Shown here: positions 36,094 through 46,549 of the stretch, piece after piece
Position numbering within the stretch: the first letter of the stretch is position 1
How the letters are laid out: each line of letters begins with the position of its first letter
Assembly: GCF_018688335.1 (NCBI RefSeq)
Contig: NZ_CP061316.1
Location: 930,001 to 994,000 of the forward strand
Direction: 5' to 3'
DNA from: Polynucleobacter sp. AP-Jannik-300A-C4
GTDB lineage: Bacteria; Pseudomonadota; Gammaproteobacteria; Burkholderiales; Burkholderiaceae
DNA length: 64,000 nucleotides
Translations under genes and position numbers: made by a program
The notes under the pieces: generated by a model
What the model saw: only the letters and a program-made list of their open reading frames with translations
Told to the model about the DNA's origin: nothing
Database searches by the model: none

Positions 36094-38526
36094 ATGCCTG
36101 GCCACTTATTACTACCCTCTGAACCTATTCAACTTCCACTTCTCCCATTGAGGGATGTCGTGGTGTTCCCGCACATGGTTATCCCGTTGTTTGTAGGGCG
36201 ACCAAAATCAATCAAAGCCCTAGAAGCCGCCATGGAAACTGGCAAAAATGTGCTTTTAGTTGCTCAAAAGACAGCTGCCAAGGATGAGCCTTGCGTTGAG
36301 GACCTCTACGAGGTCGGCTGTATTGCCAACATTCTGCAAATGCTGAAGTTGCCAGATGGCACTGTTAAGGTCTTGGTTGAGGGTGTACAACGCGCTGAAG
36401 TAAGTCAAGTCGAAGATAGCTTGGGCTACTTTGCCTGTGAGGCAACCCCAACTCCTATGTCAGCGTTAGATGCACATGAAACTGAAGCATTGCGTCGTGC
36501 CATCATGGCGCAGTTTGATCAGTATGTAAAACTGAATAAGAAAGTTCCTCAAGAAATTCTCTCTTCATTGGGCGGCATTGATGACCCAAGTCGTTTAGCA
36601 GATACGATTTGCGCTCATCTTCCAGTCAAGCTTGAGCAGAAGCAGCGCTTGCTAGAGATGACTGACGTGATTCAGCGTTTAGAAAGTCTCTTGGCTGATC
36701 TTGAGAGCGAGATCGACATCCTTCAAGTTGAGAAACGTATTCGTGGACGCGTAAAGCGCCAGATGGAAAAGAGTCAGCGCGAGTACTACCTGAATGAACA
36801 AGTTAAGGCTATTCAAAAAGAATTAGGCGAGGGCGAAGAGGGCGCTGATCTCGAGGAGCTCGAGAAGCGCATTAAAGCCGCGCGTATGCCTAAGGAAGCA
36901 TTGAAGAAGGCTGAGTCTGAGTTGAAGAAACTTAAGCTGATGTCACCAATGTCTGCTGAAGCGACAGTGATTCGCAATTTCATTGATACATTGGTAACGC
37001 TTCCTTGGAAGAAGAAAACCAAGATTAATAATGATTTAACTAATGCTGAAAAAGTATTAGATGAGGATCATTATGGTCTGGATAAAGTTAAAGAACGTAT
37101 TTTGGAGTACCTTGCGGTTCAACAACGTGTAGATCGCGTCAAGGCTCCCATCCTGTGTTTAGTTGGCCCTCCAGGAGTTGGTAAAACCTCTCTGGGTCAA
37201 TCTATTGCCCGCGCAACTAACCGTAAGTTTGTCCGTATGGCCCTGGGTGGCGTGCGTGATGAGTCCGAGATTCGTGGTCATCGTCGTACCTATATCGGCT
37301 CTATGCCCGGCAAAATTCTTTCTAGCTTGACTAAGGTAGGCGTACGCAATCCCTTGTTCCTCTTGGATGAAGTAGATAAGATGGGCATGGACTTCCGCGG
37401 TGATCCCGCGAGTGCCTTGCTGGAAGTGTTAGATCCAGAGCAAAACCACACATTCCAAGATCACTATGTTGAAGTCGACTTTGATCTGTCCGATGTGATG
37501 TTTGTTGCGACGTCGAACTCGTTGAATATTCCCGGTCCTTTATTGGATCGCTTGGAGATTATTCGTCTTGCAGGCTATACCGAAGATGAGAAGACTAGTA
37601 TTGCGATCAACTATTTAATCCCTAAACAGATTAAAAATAATGGCCTCAAGAAAGACGAGTTGAAGATTGAGGAATCCGCTGTTCGCAGCATGATTCGCTA
37701 CTACACACGTGAAGCTGGTGTGCGTTCTTTGGAGCGAGAGATTAGTAAGATTTGCCGCAAGGTAGTCAAGTTATTGCTACTGAAGAAAGAGGCTGCCCCA
37801 GTTACTGTGGATGCTGACAATCTCGAGAAATTCCTCTCAGTCAAGATGTATGACTTTGGTTTGGCGGCAAAGGAGAATCAAGTCGGCCAAGTTACAGGTT
37901 TAGCCTGGACTGAGGTTGGCGGAGATCTTCTGACAATCGAAGCAGCGGTAATGCCTGGTAAAGGTGTTATTACTCGCACCGGTTCGATCGGTGACGTTAT
38001 GAAGGAGTCTGTGGAAGCGGCAAAAACTGTGGTGCGCTCGAGAGCAAGAGCTTTGGGAATTGCAGATGAAGCCTTCGAGAAGAAAGATATTCATATTCAC
38101 TTCCCGGATGGCGCAACACCAAAAGATGGCCCGTCTGCCGGCATTGCAATCACAACAGCCCTCGTATCCGTATTTACTGGGATTCCAATTCGTTCTGATG
38201 TGGCGATGACCGGGGAAATTACCTTGCGCGGCGAAGTGCTTCCGATTGGTGGCCTCAAAGAGAAGTTATTAGCGGCACATCGCGGTGGCATTAAGTTGGC
38301 CTTAATTCCCGAGGAAAATGTCAAAGATTTGATCGACATACCGGATAACGTCAAGAATGCAATTGAAATTGTGCCGGTACGTTGGATTGATAAAGTTCTT
38401 GAATTAGCATTAGAGAGAAAACCAGTTGCTTTGCCTGATCCAACGCCAGAAGAACTAGCTAAACAGGCTGCTGAAGCTAGCAAGGCCAATGAAAAGATTT
38501 CTTCTGGAGAGGCTTTAAAGCATTGA
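36094..38526 (+). CDS. lon: ATP-dependent protease Lon
   Basis: An 810-residue LonA protease. The N-terminal substrate domain begins with LPLLPLRDVVVFPHMV, a coiled coil follows (about 200-270), then AAA+ with GPPGVGKTS, and the C-terminal protease domain with catalytic dyad Ser681 (PKDGPSAG) and Lys722 (GGLKEK). It degrades misfolded and regulatory proteins. TTTGGAGGATT gives a strong ribosome-binding site. A sigma-32-like promoter lies upstream, so it can be expressed apart from clpX. Confidence 0.96.
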   Translation: MPGHLLLPSEPIQLPLLPLRDVVVFPHMVIPLFVGRPKSIKALEAAMETGKNVLLVAQKTAAKDEPCVEDLYEVGCIANILQMLKLPDGTVKVLVEGVQRAEVSQVEDSLGYFACEATPTPMSALDAHETEALRRAIMAQFDQYVKLNKKVPQEILSSLGGIDDPSRLADTICAHLPVKLEQKQRLLEMTDVIQRLESLLADLESEIDILQVEKRIRGRVKRQMEKSQREYYLNEQVKAIQKELGEGEEGADLEELEKRIKAARMPKEALKKAESELKKLKLMSPMSAEATVIRNFIDTLVTLPWKKKTKINNDLTNAEKVLDEDHYGLDKVKERILEYLAVQQRVDRVKAPILCLVGPPGVGKTSLGQSIARATNRKFVRMALGGVRDESEIRGHRRTYIGSMPGKILSSLTKVGVRNPLFLLDEVDKMGMDFRGDPASALLEVLDPEQNHTFQDHYVEVDFDLSDVMFVATSNSLNIPGPLLDRLEIIRLAGYTEDEKTSIAINYLIPKQIKNNGLKKDELKIEESAVRSMIRYYTREAGVRSLEREISKICRKVVKLLLLKKEAAPVTVDADNLEKFLSVKMYDFGLAAKENQVGQVTGLAWTEVGGDLLTIEAAVMPGKGVITRTGSIGDVMKESVEAAKTVVRSRARALGIADEAFEKKDIHIHFPDGATPKDGPSAGIAITTALVSVFTGIPIRSDVAMTGEITLRGEVLPIGGLKEKLLAAHRGGIKLALIPEENVKDLIDIPDNVKNAIEIVPVRWIDKVLELALERKPVALPDPTPEELAKQAAEASKANEKISSGEALKH

Positions 38527-38644
38527 TGTCTAGGGGATATTTGAGGGATTTTGAGTCAAATTAAGTGGCTTATTTAAGTTCATTTTGATGAAGAATCTCT
38601 CTTATGTCCCCACACTAGGTTACAATCTCGTCTGTATTAAATTG

Positions 38645-38720
38645 GGGCGCTTAGCTCAGATGGTAGAGCGTCTGCCTTACACGCAGAATGTCGGCGGTTC
38701 GATCCCGTCAGCGCCCACCA
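38645..38720 (+). tRNA. tRNA-Val (anticodon UAC)
   Basis: A 76-base cloverleaf. Acceptor GGGCGCT pairs with AGCGCCC, the anticodon loop CTTACAC gives UAC, the T-loop is GGTTCGATCC and CCA is encoded. It lies between lon and the ppiD-like gene, a placement also seen in relatives. Confidence 0.95.
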
Positions 38721-38825
38721 GTTCCCCAAACCACCCTTCAGTTTCCTTTCTTAGGCTTTCTAGTTCCTCTAGACACCCAGCCTAGTACACTCGCGTTATT
38801 GACTTTATTTTCGAGCGATTAATCC

Positions 38826-40283
38826 ATGTTTGATTCAGTACGTAAACACCGTAAGATTTTGCAGTTTGTACTCATGCTGTTTATTGTTCCCTCATTCGCA
38901 TTATTCGGGATCTCAAGTTACTCCGAATTCATGGATAAGGAAACTGACTTAGTTAAAGTGAATGGCAACCCCATTACGCTCCAAGAAGTCGATATGGCGG
39001 CAAAGCGTCAAGCAGAGCGCGTTGGTGGAAATCTACAGATTGCTCAAAGCTTACCGTTTCGTCAGGCAATCTTGAACGAATTGCTGCAACAGCGCATCTT
39101 GGGATTTGCTGTGAGCGATCTGCGTTTACAGGTAGGAAAACAAGAACTTGTTAATAGCCTACAAATGATTCCGCAGATTCGTGCTTTGTATCGTGAAGAC
39201 GGAAAATTTGATGATGCTCGTTTTAAACAGTTGCTGGCAAGCAATGGCATGAATGAAGAGCAGTTTTATGCCAGCCAAAGCTTTGACTTAAAAATTCAAC
39301 AGTTAGTGAATTCGGTTGCACGTACGGAGTTGACTAACCCAAAACTGTCTCAAATTATTTTGTCCTTATATGAGACCGAAAGACAAGTTCAAACTTTGCA
39401 GTTCAATGCTAAAGATTATTTGTCCAAAGTAAACCCAAGCCCCGAAGAGTTACAAACCTTTTATGAGGCTAATGCCAAGCTATTCGAGCGCCCTGAATAT
39501 ATCGATGTGGAATACATCGTCCTGAAGGCTGATCCCAAAGAAGATTCGAAAGTGTTTAGCGAAAAGGCAGATCAGTTTGCAAACATCACTTACGACCAAG
39601 CTGATAGCCTGAAACCGGCTGCTGATAAATTAAAGCTCAGTATTCAAACTCAGAAGGGCGTAACACGTAGTGGTGCGCCTGGTGTATCCAGTGATCATCC
39701 ATTGGCTAATCCTAAGGTGGTTCAGTCCCTCTATGGCGATGAGGCTCTTAAGAACAAGCGCAATACTGAGGCCGTCCAAACAGCGCCAGGTGTCTTTGTA
39801 TCTGCCCGCGTTGTGACGCTACACCCAGCGCAAACTTTGCCTTTTAAAGAAGTTGCGGCTGAAGTGAAGCGCCAAGTTACTCAACGTGCTGCCGAGAAAC
39901 TAGCCATTGCGGATGCCAGTGAAAAATTTCTTGCACTTGAAAAGGACCCGAAGAATGCTGCTGGTTTTGGAAGCGCTAGCTGGATCTCGAGAAATAAGCC
40001 GGGTAGCCTAGTAGGCGCTTCTATGGATGAGATCATGTCTGTTAACGCAAGCAAATTACCTGCCGTAGTTTCAGTGGCAAATCCCGGTGTAGGCACTACT
40101 ATTTATCGCATTGACCAGGTTCGCCAACCAGCGGTCGTTGATGCTAAGGTGCGTAATGCGCAAGCACAACAGATTCAAGCATTGGCTGCACAGTCAGAAT
40201 TTGCTGGTTTTATGGCTTACTGGCGCAATAGTGCTGGCGTTAAAGTCATTAACCCGCTCAAACAGGCAAGCTCGGGTAGTTAA
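38826..40283 (+). CDS. PpiD-type periplasmic chaperone apparently lacking the parvulin domain
   Basis: A 485-residue protein with one N-terminal membrane anchor (about 13-30, MFDSVRKHRKILQFVLMLFIVPS), a SurA_N-like domain (about 40-200) and the PpiD C-terminal part with ITYDQADSLKPAADKLKLSIQ and NKRNTEAVQ. PpiD proteins of relatives are about 620-640 residues with a parvulin domain in between. Here RPEYIDVEYIVLKADPK runs almost directly into that C-terminal part, without the SHILI, GGDLG or FGYHI motifs. The frame is open and the joint clean. It would act as a membrane-anchored chaperone at the Sec exit without isomerase activity. Confidence 0.75.
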   Translation: MFDSVRKHRKILQFVLMLFIVPSFALFGISSYSEFMDKETDLVKVNGNPITLQEVDMAAKRQAERVGGNLQIAQSLPFRQAILNELLQQRILGFAVSDLRLQVGKQELVNSLQMIPQIRALYREDGKFDDARFKQLLASNGMNEEQFYASQSFDLKIQQLVNSVARTELTNPKLSQIILSLYETERQVQTLQFNAKDYLSKVNPSPEELQTFYEANAKLFERPEYIDVEYIVLKADPKEDSKVFSEKADQFANITYDQADSLKPAADKLKLSIQTQKGVTRSGAPGVSSDHPLANPKVVQSLYGDEALKNKRNTEAVQTAPGVFVSARVVTLHPAQTLPFKEVAAEVKRQVTQRAAEKLAIADASEKFLALEKDPKNAAGFGSASWISRNKPGSLVGASMDEIMSVNASKLPAVVSVANPGVGTTIYRIDQVRQPAVVDAKVRNAQAQQIQALAAQSEFAGFMAYWRNSAGVKVINPLKQASSGS

Positions 40284-40285
40284 AT

Positions 40286-40936
40286 TTAAGGTAGCTTTTT
40301 TAGCAAGCTACTGTATGGGGCCATTGAGCCCCATACGTTTTGAAAGATAACGCTTTGTGCTTCAACATTTGGGTGTAAGCGATCCGCTTGAAATAATTCC
40401 GGCCTAGTGGCAACGCCTTCCAAGAAGAAGGGCAGCAACTCAATCCGCTCTTGTTTTGCCAGTTGCGCATAAAGCTCTTTAAATTGCATGGTGTAATTTT
40501 GACCATAGTTTGGAGGAATCTGTATGCCACAGAGCAAAACCTTGGCACCTGATTTCTTGCTCATCTGAATCATCTTGCGTAGATTCGTTTCTGTTTGATT
40601 TACAGGCAAACCACGCAAGGCATCATTTGCTCCGAGCTCTATCAGGACAATTCCCGGTTTCTTTTGATTTAATAGATTAGGGAGACGACTTAGTCCTCCT
40701 GAGCTTGTCTCACCGCTAATGCTGGCATTAAATACGCTCCATGGGCTCTTGTCCTTAATAAGCTGCCCTTCTAATAGGGTGACCCATCCACTTCCACGAG
40801 GCAGGCCATATTCGGCTGAAAGACTATCTCCTAAAATCAGGACCACCGGCTTGACCTGAGCCCAGGAAGAAATGCTCATTAAGAGGCAAAATAGACCTGT
40901 AATGAATTTATTACTAGTTAATAGTTGAATCCGCAT
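40286..40936 (-). CDS. TesA-like SGNH esterase/lysophospholipase
   Basis: A 216-residue secreted hydrolase. The signal peptide ends near SISSWAQ, block I is LILGDSLSAEYG (nucleophile Ser), block III is ELGANDALRGL and block V is DRLHPN. This family (TesA/EstA arylesterase) hydrolyses acyl-CoA thioesters, lysophospholipids and aryl esters in the periplasm. It is divergent from a YbbA-like ATPase, exactly as tesA and ybbA are in E. coli. Confidence 0.88.
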   Translation of the reverse strand: MRIQLLTSNKFITGLFCLLMSISSWAQVKPVVLILGDSLSAEYGLPRGSGWVTLLEGQLIKDKSPWSVFNASISGETSSGGLSRLPNLLNQKKPGIVLIELGANDALRGLPVNQTETNLRKMIQMSKKSGAKVLLCGIQIPPNYGQNYTMQFKELYAQLAKQERIELLPFFLEGVATRPELFQADRLHPNVEAQSVIFQNVWGSMAPYSSLLKKLP

Positions 40937-40960
40937 TTTTCCATTCTAAGAAATTCCCAC

Positions 40961-41641
40961 ATGAACAAACAGTCTAATTCCATTGTTGCTGAGCGCGTGG
41001 GCAAGCTAGTAAACACTGCTGATGGCGACTTAGTCATTTTGCATGAACTCAGCTTTCAAATTGAGCAAGGCGAGAGTGTGGCGATTGTAGGTGCCTCAGG
41101 GTCTGGAAAAAGCACTTTGTTAAGTCTGCTGGCCGGTCTCGATCTCCCAAGTACAGGTCAGATATACCTAATGGGCCAAAACTTAAATCTACTAGATGAA
41201 GATGGTAGGGCCCGTTTGCGCGGCCAATCTGTTGGCTTTGTCTTTCAATCATTTCAGCTATTGCCGCATTTAACCGCCCTAGAGAATGTAATGCTCCCCC
41301 TGGAGATTGCTGGCGTTAAGCAATCTGAGGCAAGGCAGGCTGCCGCTGAGTGGCTCGATAAGGTTGGATTAAGTCTAAGATCAAACCATTTTCCAAAGAC
41401 CCTCTCTGGGGGTGAGCAACAGCGTGTGGCTTTAGCTAGGGCCTTTATCAATAAACCAGCCATCCTATTTGCTGATGAGCCCACTGGGAGCCTTGATGAG
41501 GCAAGCGGAAATAGGGTGATTGAGCTCCTTTTTGAGCTGAATCGGGAGAATTCCTCAACCTTGGTTCTGGTGACCCATGATCCTGCCTTGGCCGCACGGT
41601 CAGGGCGCCAATTAAGCCTTCAGGGCGGTCGCCTAGCTTAA
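40961..41641 (+). CDS. YbbA-like ABC transporter ATP-binding protein
   Basis: A 226-residue ATPase of the LolD/MacB group. Walker A GASGSGKST is at 44-52, the signature is TLSGGEQQRVALARA and Walker B is ILFADEPTGSLDEA. It is divergent from the TesA-like gene. The frame extends to a TTG at 40925, but ATG 40961 is preferred. In E. coli the permease YbbP follows; here purL follows after 21 bases, so the membrane partner must be elsewhere or absent. Confidence 0.85.
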   Translation: MNKQSNSIVAERVGKLVNTADGDLVILHELSFQIEQGESVAIVGASGSGKSTLLSLLAGLDLPSTGQIYLMGQNLNLLDEDGRARLRGQSVGFVFQSFQLLPHLTALENVMLPLEIAGVKQSEARQAAAEWLDKVGLSLRSNHFPKTLSGGEQQRVALARAFINKPAILFADEPTGSLDEASGNRVIELLFELNRENSSTLVLVTHDPALAARSGRQLSLQGGRLA

Positions 41642-41662
41642 TCAAAACCTTATAATCTTGGC

Positions 41663-44600
41663 ATGTCATCATTCTGTTGCTTGCCCGGGGCAAATGCCCT
41701 TTCAGCCTTCCGCCAACAGCGACTTTTAGCTTCGCTCGCAGCCCAGGGAATCCAACTTGAGTCCATAGAGGCTCAATATCTTCATTTCATCTGGTCTGAG
41801 TCTGAACTCAATACCAAAGACAAAGAGGTGCTCGAAAGTCTTCTGACTTACGGACAAACTTTTGTGTCGCTAATCAAGGGTTCTGGTTCCTTATTTAGTA
41901 AAGCATCTGAGAAGCAATCTGCTATTGCCATACCGCGCTTTGGAACTGTATCTCCGTGGGCTAGTAAAGCAACCGATATTGCCCGCCAATGCGGTCTAGA
42001 TGTTTTGCGCATTGAGCGTGGCGTTCAATTTGCATGGCAAAGTAAAAAATCCCTCAATGCACAAGAGGAACAATTGGTATTGGCAGCGCTTCATGATCGA
42101 ATGACAGAGGCTGTGATTTCTGATGTGAATGAAGCCAGTGCCTTATATCAATCTCTGCCGGATCAACCTTTTGTACGCATCCCAGTTCTAACCGAGGGCA
42201 GATCTGCCTTAGATAGGGCGAACCAAGAGTTAGGCTTAGCGCTTTCTGAAGATGAAGTACTTTATCTTGTTGAGAATTTCATTCGCCTAGAGCGAAATCC
42301 AAGCGATGTTGAATTGATTATGTTTGCGCAGGCAAATAGCGAACATTGCCGCCATAAGATTTTTAATTCAAGCTGGACGATTGATGGCGATGATCAAGAG
42401 AAATCTCTATTTGCGATGATTCGCAATACGCATCAGCTTCAACCCGAGGGCACTATCGTTGCTTACTCCGATAACTCAGCAGTAATGGTCGGAGCTGAGT
42501 CAGAAACTTGGTCGCCAAAAGGTCAAGAACGTCGATATGAAAAAGACACGCGTCTAGTTCATACCTTAATGAAGGTTGAGACACACAATCACCCAACAGC
42601 AATCGCGCCATTCCCTGGAGCTTCTACAGGTGCTGGTGGTGAGATTCGCGATGAAGGTGCGACTGGTATTGGTGGGCGACCTAAAGCAGGTCTCACTGGT
42701 TTTTCTGTGTCCAACCTCAATATTCCTGGAACTGATTTGCCATGGGAATCAGAAAAGTACGGAAAACCTGAACGTATTGCTACGCCACTTCAAATCATGA
42801 TTGATGGGCCATTGGGTGGCGCTGCATTTAATAATGAATTCGGTCGACCAATATTGGGTGGCTACTTCCGCGTTTTTGAACAAACTTTAGAAGGTGTTCG
42901 TCGCGGATATCACAAGCCAATCATGATTGCAGGTGGTATCGGTAACATTGATTCAATTCATACAGCAAAGAAGCAAATTAAAGCAGGCCACTTGTTTATT
43001 CAATTGGGTGGTCCTGGTATGCGCATTGGTATGGGTGGAGCAACCGGCAGTTCAGTTGCGACTGGTACTAACACTGCAGATTTAGATTTCGACTCCGTTC
43101 AGAGGGGTAATCCTGAAATGGAGCGCCGTGCACAAGAGGTAATTAACTCTTGTATTGCTATGGGTCAGAGTAATCCGATTGTTTCTATTCATGATGTGGG
43201 TGCTGGCGGTATCTCTAATGCATTTCCAGAGCTAGCAGATGGTGCTGGCTTAGGTGCACAATTTCAATTACGCAAAGTCCCACTTGAAGAGAGTGGTATG
43301 AGCCCAGCAGAGATCTGGTGTAATGAATCTCAAGAGCGCTATGTTCTCGCCATCGAAGCTAAAGATCTAGAGTTGTTTAAATCACTCTGTGAGCGTGAGC
43401 GTTGTCCATTTGCAGTAGTTGGTGAAGCAACAACTGAGCGTCAACTCCAGCTAAGTGATAGCAATGAAGTTTCTGGTAGTGATGCAGCGATGCCGATTGA
43501 TATGCCGATGGAAGTATTGCTTGGCAAGCCGCCCCGTATGCATCGCGATGTGACGCGTATTCCGCAAGAGTTTGATGAGTTAAATGTCACTGACGCTGAT
43601 CTTGCCCAATGCATTGCATGGGTTCTTCAACAGCCAACGGTAGCTAGCAAGTCATTCTTAATCACGATCGGAGATCGTACTGTTGGCGGCCTTAACGCCC
43701 GTGACCCATTTGTGGGGCCATGGCAAGTTCCTGTTGCAGACTGCGCAGTTACCTTGATGGATTACAAAGGCTATCGCGGTGAAGTGATGACGATGGGTGA
43801 ACGCACTCCACTAGCCGTCATTGATGCACCAGCCGCAGCCAAGATGGCGGTAGGTGAGGCTATTACTAACTTATTAGCAGCAGATATTCACCGATTGGAA
43901 GACGTCAAACTTTCCGCTAACTGGATGGCCGCTTGTGGTGCGCCCGGCGAGGATGCCAAGTTGTATGACTCAGTTCAAGCGATTGGTATGGATTTATGCC
44001 CAGCACTGGGTATTTCCATTCCAGTTGGTAAAGACTCTTTATCTATGGCAACTTCATGGCAAGATGGTGATCAAGCCAAGAAAGTGGTTTCTCCAGTCTC
44101 ACTCATTATTTCGGCATTTGCTGCAGTTCAGGACGTTCGCAAAACTACAACACCTTTACTAAAACTCAAAGATGAGTCTGGAGCAGCTCTAGAAACTGAA
44201 TTAATTTTGATTGACTTAGGTCGCGGTAAGAACCGCATGGCTGGAAGTATCTTGGCTCAAGTTCTTAATCAATCCGGTAAGTCGGCTCCAAATGTAGATC
44301 ATCCTGAAGATCTGCAGGCACTTGCTAATGCAATCATTGAGCTGCGTAAAGCAGATCAACTACTGGCATATCACGATCGTTCTGATGGTGGTTTATTTGC
44401 TTGTATTGCAGAAATGGCTTTTGCATCACACATTGGCATATCCCTCAATGTTGACATGATTGCAGTAGATATTGGTCAAGAAGCAGATTGGGGTGATGCT
44501 AAGAACTGGGCACAACAAGTTTCTGGTCGTCGCCATGAGCAAACCATGCGCGCATTATTTAATGAAGAGCTTGGTGCTGTAATTCAGATTCGTAAGTCTG

Positions 44601-45697
44601 ATCGTGATGCGGTATTTGCGGTTTTGCGTAAATTAAATCTGAGTGCTTACAGTCATGTGATCGCTAAGCCTAATACCAATGGTCGTATTGAAATTTGGCG
44701 CGACGCTAAAAATATCTTTGCAGAGCCGCGTGAAGTTCTCCAGAAAATGTGGACAAATACCAGCTATCAGATTGCGCGCTTACGCGATAACCCAGATTGC
44801 GCAGATAGTGAGTTTGCACAACTCGATAACGTTGCCGATACTGGAATGTTACCAAAGCTGACATTTGATATTGCGGACGATATTGCAGCACCATTCATAA
44901 ACAAGAATGCTGGACCTAAAGTTGCCATCTTGCGTGAGCAGGGTGTTAACTCCCACGTTGAAATGGCTTACGCCATGAACTGGGCTGGTTTTGATACCTA
45001 TGACGTGCACATGTCAGATTTGCTTTCCGGTAAATCCAAGCTAGATGATTTCCGTGGGCTGATTGCTTGTGGAGGCTTTAGCTATGGAGACGTATTGGGA
45101 GCTGGTGAGGGTTGGGCAAAAACTATTCTCTTTAATGCTCAATTACGCGATCAATTCACCTCATTCTTTAATCGCCAAGATAGCTTTGCTTTAGGCGTCT
45201 GCAATGGCTGCCAAATGATGAGCAATCTCTCTGGAATTATTCCAGGTGCAGAGGCTTGGCCTAAATTTACCCGTAATCAGTCTGAACAATATGAAGCTCG
45301 CCTTGTGATGGCTGAGGTAATGGCATCGCCTTCTATCTTTACGCAGGGCATGAGCGGCAGTCAATTGCCGATAGCTATTGCCCATGGCGAGGGCTTCGCT
45401 AACTTTAGTCAACAAGGCAATCTAGAAGCTCTTCAAAAGCAGGGCTTGGCTACTTTACGGTTTGTGGATCACCAAGGCAAGTCAACTGAAACTTATCCAA
45501 TGAACCCGAATGGTTCACCTGGTGGTTTAACCGGTGTCACTACACCCGATGGTCGTTTCACCGTAATGATGCCGCATCCTGAGCGTGTCTTTAGGGCTGT
45601 GCAGATGAGTTGGGCGCCAAAGGAATGGTTGGATACACCCGATGGTGCGAGCCCTTGGATGCGCTTATTCCGCAACGCTCGAGTCTGGGCAAAATAG
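41663..45697 (+). CDS. purL: Phosphoribosylformylglycinamidine synthase (single-chain PurL)
   Basis: A 1344-residue large-type PurL that makes FGAM from FGAR, ATP and glutamine. In order: N-terminal PurS-like domain; linker; two AIRS-like halves with [26 protein letters not shown] and later [21 protein letters not shown]; and the C-terminal glutaminase with GVCNGCQMM (nucleophile Cys) and MPHPERVFR (His). Full length for gamma/betaproteobacteria. The next gene starts 3 bases after its stop. Confidence 0.96.
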   Translation: MSSFCCLPGANALSAFRQQRLLASLAAQGIQLESIEAQYLHFIWSESELNTKDKEVLESLLTYGQTFVSLIKGSGSLFSKASEKQSAIAIPRFGTVSPWASKATDIARQCGLDVLRIERGVQFAWQSKKSLNAQEEQLVLAALHDRMTEAVISDVNEASALYQSLPDQPFVRIPVLTEGRSALDRANQELGLALSEDEVLYLVENFIRLERNPSDVELIMFAQANSEHCRHKIFNSSWTIDGDDQEKSLFAMIRNTHQLQPEGTIVAYSDNSAVMVGAESETWSPKGQERRYEKDTRLVHTLMKVETHNHPTAIAPFPGASTGAGGEIRDEGATGIGGRPKAGLTGFSVSNLNIPGTDLPWESEKYGKPERIATPLQIMIDGPLGGAAFNNEFGRPILGGYFRVFEQTLEGVRRGYHKPIMIAGGIGNIDSIHTAKKQIKAGHLFIQLGGPGMRIGMGGATGSSVATGTNTADLDFDSVQRGNPEMERRAQEVINSCIAMGQSNPIVSIHDVGAGGISNAFPELADGAGLGAQFQLRKVPLEESGMSPAEIWCNESQERYVLAIEAKDLELFKSLCERERCPFAVVGEATTERQLQLSDSNEVSGSDAAMPIDMPMEVLLGKPPRMHRDVTRIPQEFDELNVTDADLAQCIAWVLQQPTVASKSFLITIGDRTVGGLNARDPFVGPWQVPVADCAVTLMDYKGYRGEVMTMGERTPLAVIDAPAAAKMAVGEAITNLLAADIHRLEDVKLSANWMAACGAPGEDAKLYDSVQAIGMDLCPALGISIPVGKDSLSMATSWQDGDQAKKVVSPVSLIISAFAAVQDVRKTTTPLLKLKDESGAALETELILIDLGRGKNRMAGSILAQVLNQSGKSAPNVDHPEDLQALANAIIELRKADQLLAYHDRSDGGLFACIAEMAFASHIGISLNVDMIAVDIGQEADWGDAKNWAQQVSGRRHEQTMRALFNEELGAVIQIRKSDRDAVFAVLRKLNLSAYSHVIAKPNTNGRIEIWRDAKNIFAEPREVLQKMWTNTSYQIARLRDNPDCADSEFAQLDNVADTGMLPKLTFDIADDIAAPFINKNAGPKVAILREQGVNSHVEMAYAMNWAGFDTYDVHMSDLLSGKSKLDDFRGLIACGGFSYGDVLGAGEGWAKTILFNAQLRDQFTSFFNRQDSFALGVCNGCQMMSNLSGIIPGAEAWPKFTRNQSEQYEARLVMAEVMASPSIFTQGMSGSQLPIAIAHGEGFANFSQQGNLEALQKQGLATLRFVDHQGKSTETYPMNPNGSPGGLTGVTTPDGRFTVMMPHPERVFRAVQMSWAPKEWLDTPDGASPWMRLFRNARVWAK

Positions 45698-45700
45698 TTC

Positions 45701-46477
45701 GTGTCAGATTTATCTATGGCGATGGAGCCGGTGACATTTTCTGAGAGCGGTGGGGTACGCTATTTACACTTTGGTAGCGAATTAATTCAGGGTGCGATGC
45801 GTATCCGTGATCCGGATGAAATCTATCTGGAATACAACCAGCAAATGATGGCTTGGCTACTCTTTTTGGAAACTAAGCCAGGAATGCGTATTGCTCAACT
45901 AGGCTTGGGTACTGGTGCTCTCACAAAGTTTACGCATCGCTATTGCCCAGCAGTTAAAACTACTGTTGTTGAACTTAATCCAGCCGTGATTGTTTCTGCT
46001 AGAAGCATGTTTTTCACGCCAGATGATGATCGCCGCTTAGAAACTTTGCAAGCTGATGCAAAAGCTTTTGTACAGAGCGCCAAGCATCAGGGTCACTTCG
46101 ATGCAGTACAAGTGGATCTTTATGATGCGATTTGTGATGGCCCGGCAGCTAGCTCTCTCGACTTTTATAAGGGCTGTTACGACATCCTGAAATCGCCTGG
46201 CGTGCTAACTGTGAATTTATTCTCCCGCCATAAGAGTTTCGATATTAACTTGAACAATATTTGTGAGGCATTCGATAATCGTGTGCTGCTCTTTCCAGAG
46301 TCTCATGATTGCAATGTAGTTGCGATTGCTTTCAAAGGCCCGCAATTAGATGTTGAGTGGAAGGAAGTCTCCAAGCGTGCCAAATTGATTATGGAAAAAA
46401 CAGGTTTACCTACCAATACATGGGCATCTGGCTTAAACCGTGAAAATGCCAATCAAGAGAATAAACTCCGTATTTAA
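45701..46477 (+). CDS. Spermidine synthase-like methyltransferase-fold protein
   Basis: A 258-residue protein of the SpeE-like fold. YLHFGSELIQGAMRIRDPDEIYLEYNQQMM is typical, IAQLGLGTGALTKF is the nucleotide-type loop, VVELNPAV the acidic residue and VQVDLYDAICDG the catalytic-site region. True spermidine synthases have GGGDG here and key Asp pairs; this protein has GLGTGAL, so polyamine synthesis is unproven. GTG 45701 lies 3 bases after purL, suggesting coupling; ATG 45716 is an alternative. Confidence 0.75.
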   Translation: MSDLSMAMEPVTFSESGGVRYLHFGSELIQGAMRIRDPDEIYLEYNQQMMAWLLFLETKPGMRIAQLGLGTGALTKFTHRYCPAVKTTVVELNPAVIVSARSMFFTPDDDRRLETLQADAKAFVQSAKHQGHFDAVQVDLYDAICDGPAASSLDFYKGCYDILKSPGVLTVNLFSRHKSFDINLNNICEAFDNRVLLFPESHDCNVVAIAFKGPQLDVEWKEVSKRAKLIMEKTGLPTNTWASGLNRENANQENKLRI

Positions 46478-46492
46478 TAAAACCAGAATAAG

Positions 46493-46521
46493 AAAAAGGC
46501 GATCAACCGATCGCCTTTTTT
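46493..46521. terminator. Bidirectional terminator between the SpeE-like gene and acnB
   Basis: AAAAAGGCGATC and its exact complement GATCGCCTTTTT surround AACC; A and T runs flank the stem on both sides. A strong intrinsic terminator for both convergent genes. Confidence 0.9.
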
Positions 46522-46549
46522 ATTGCCCCAACTTCAGGGCTGCTAATGC

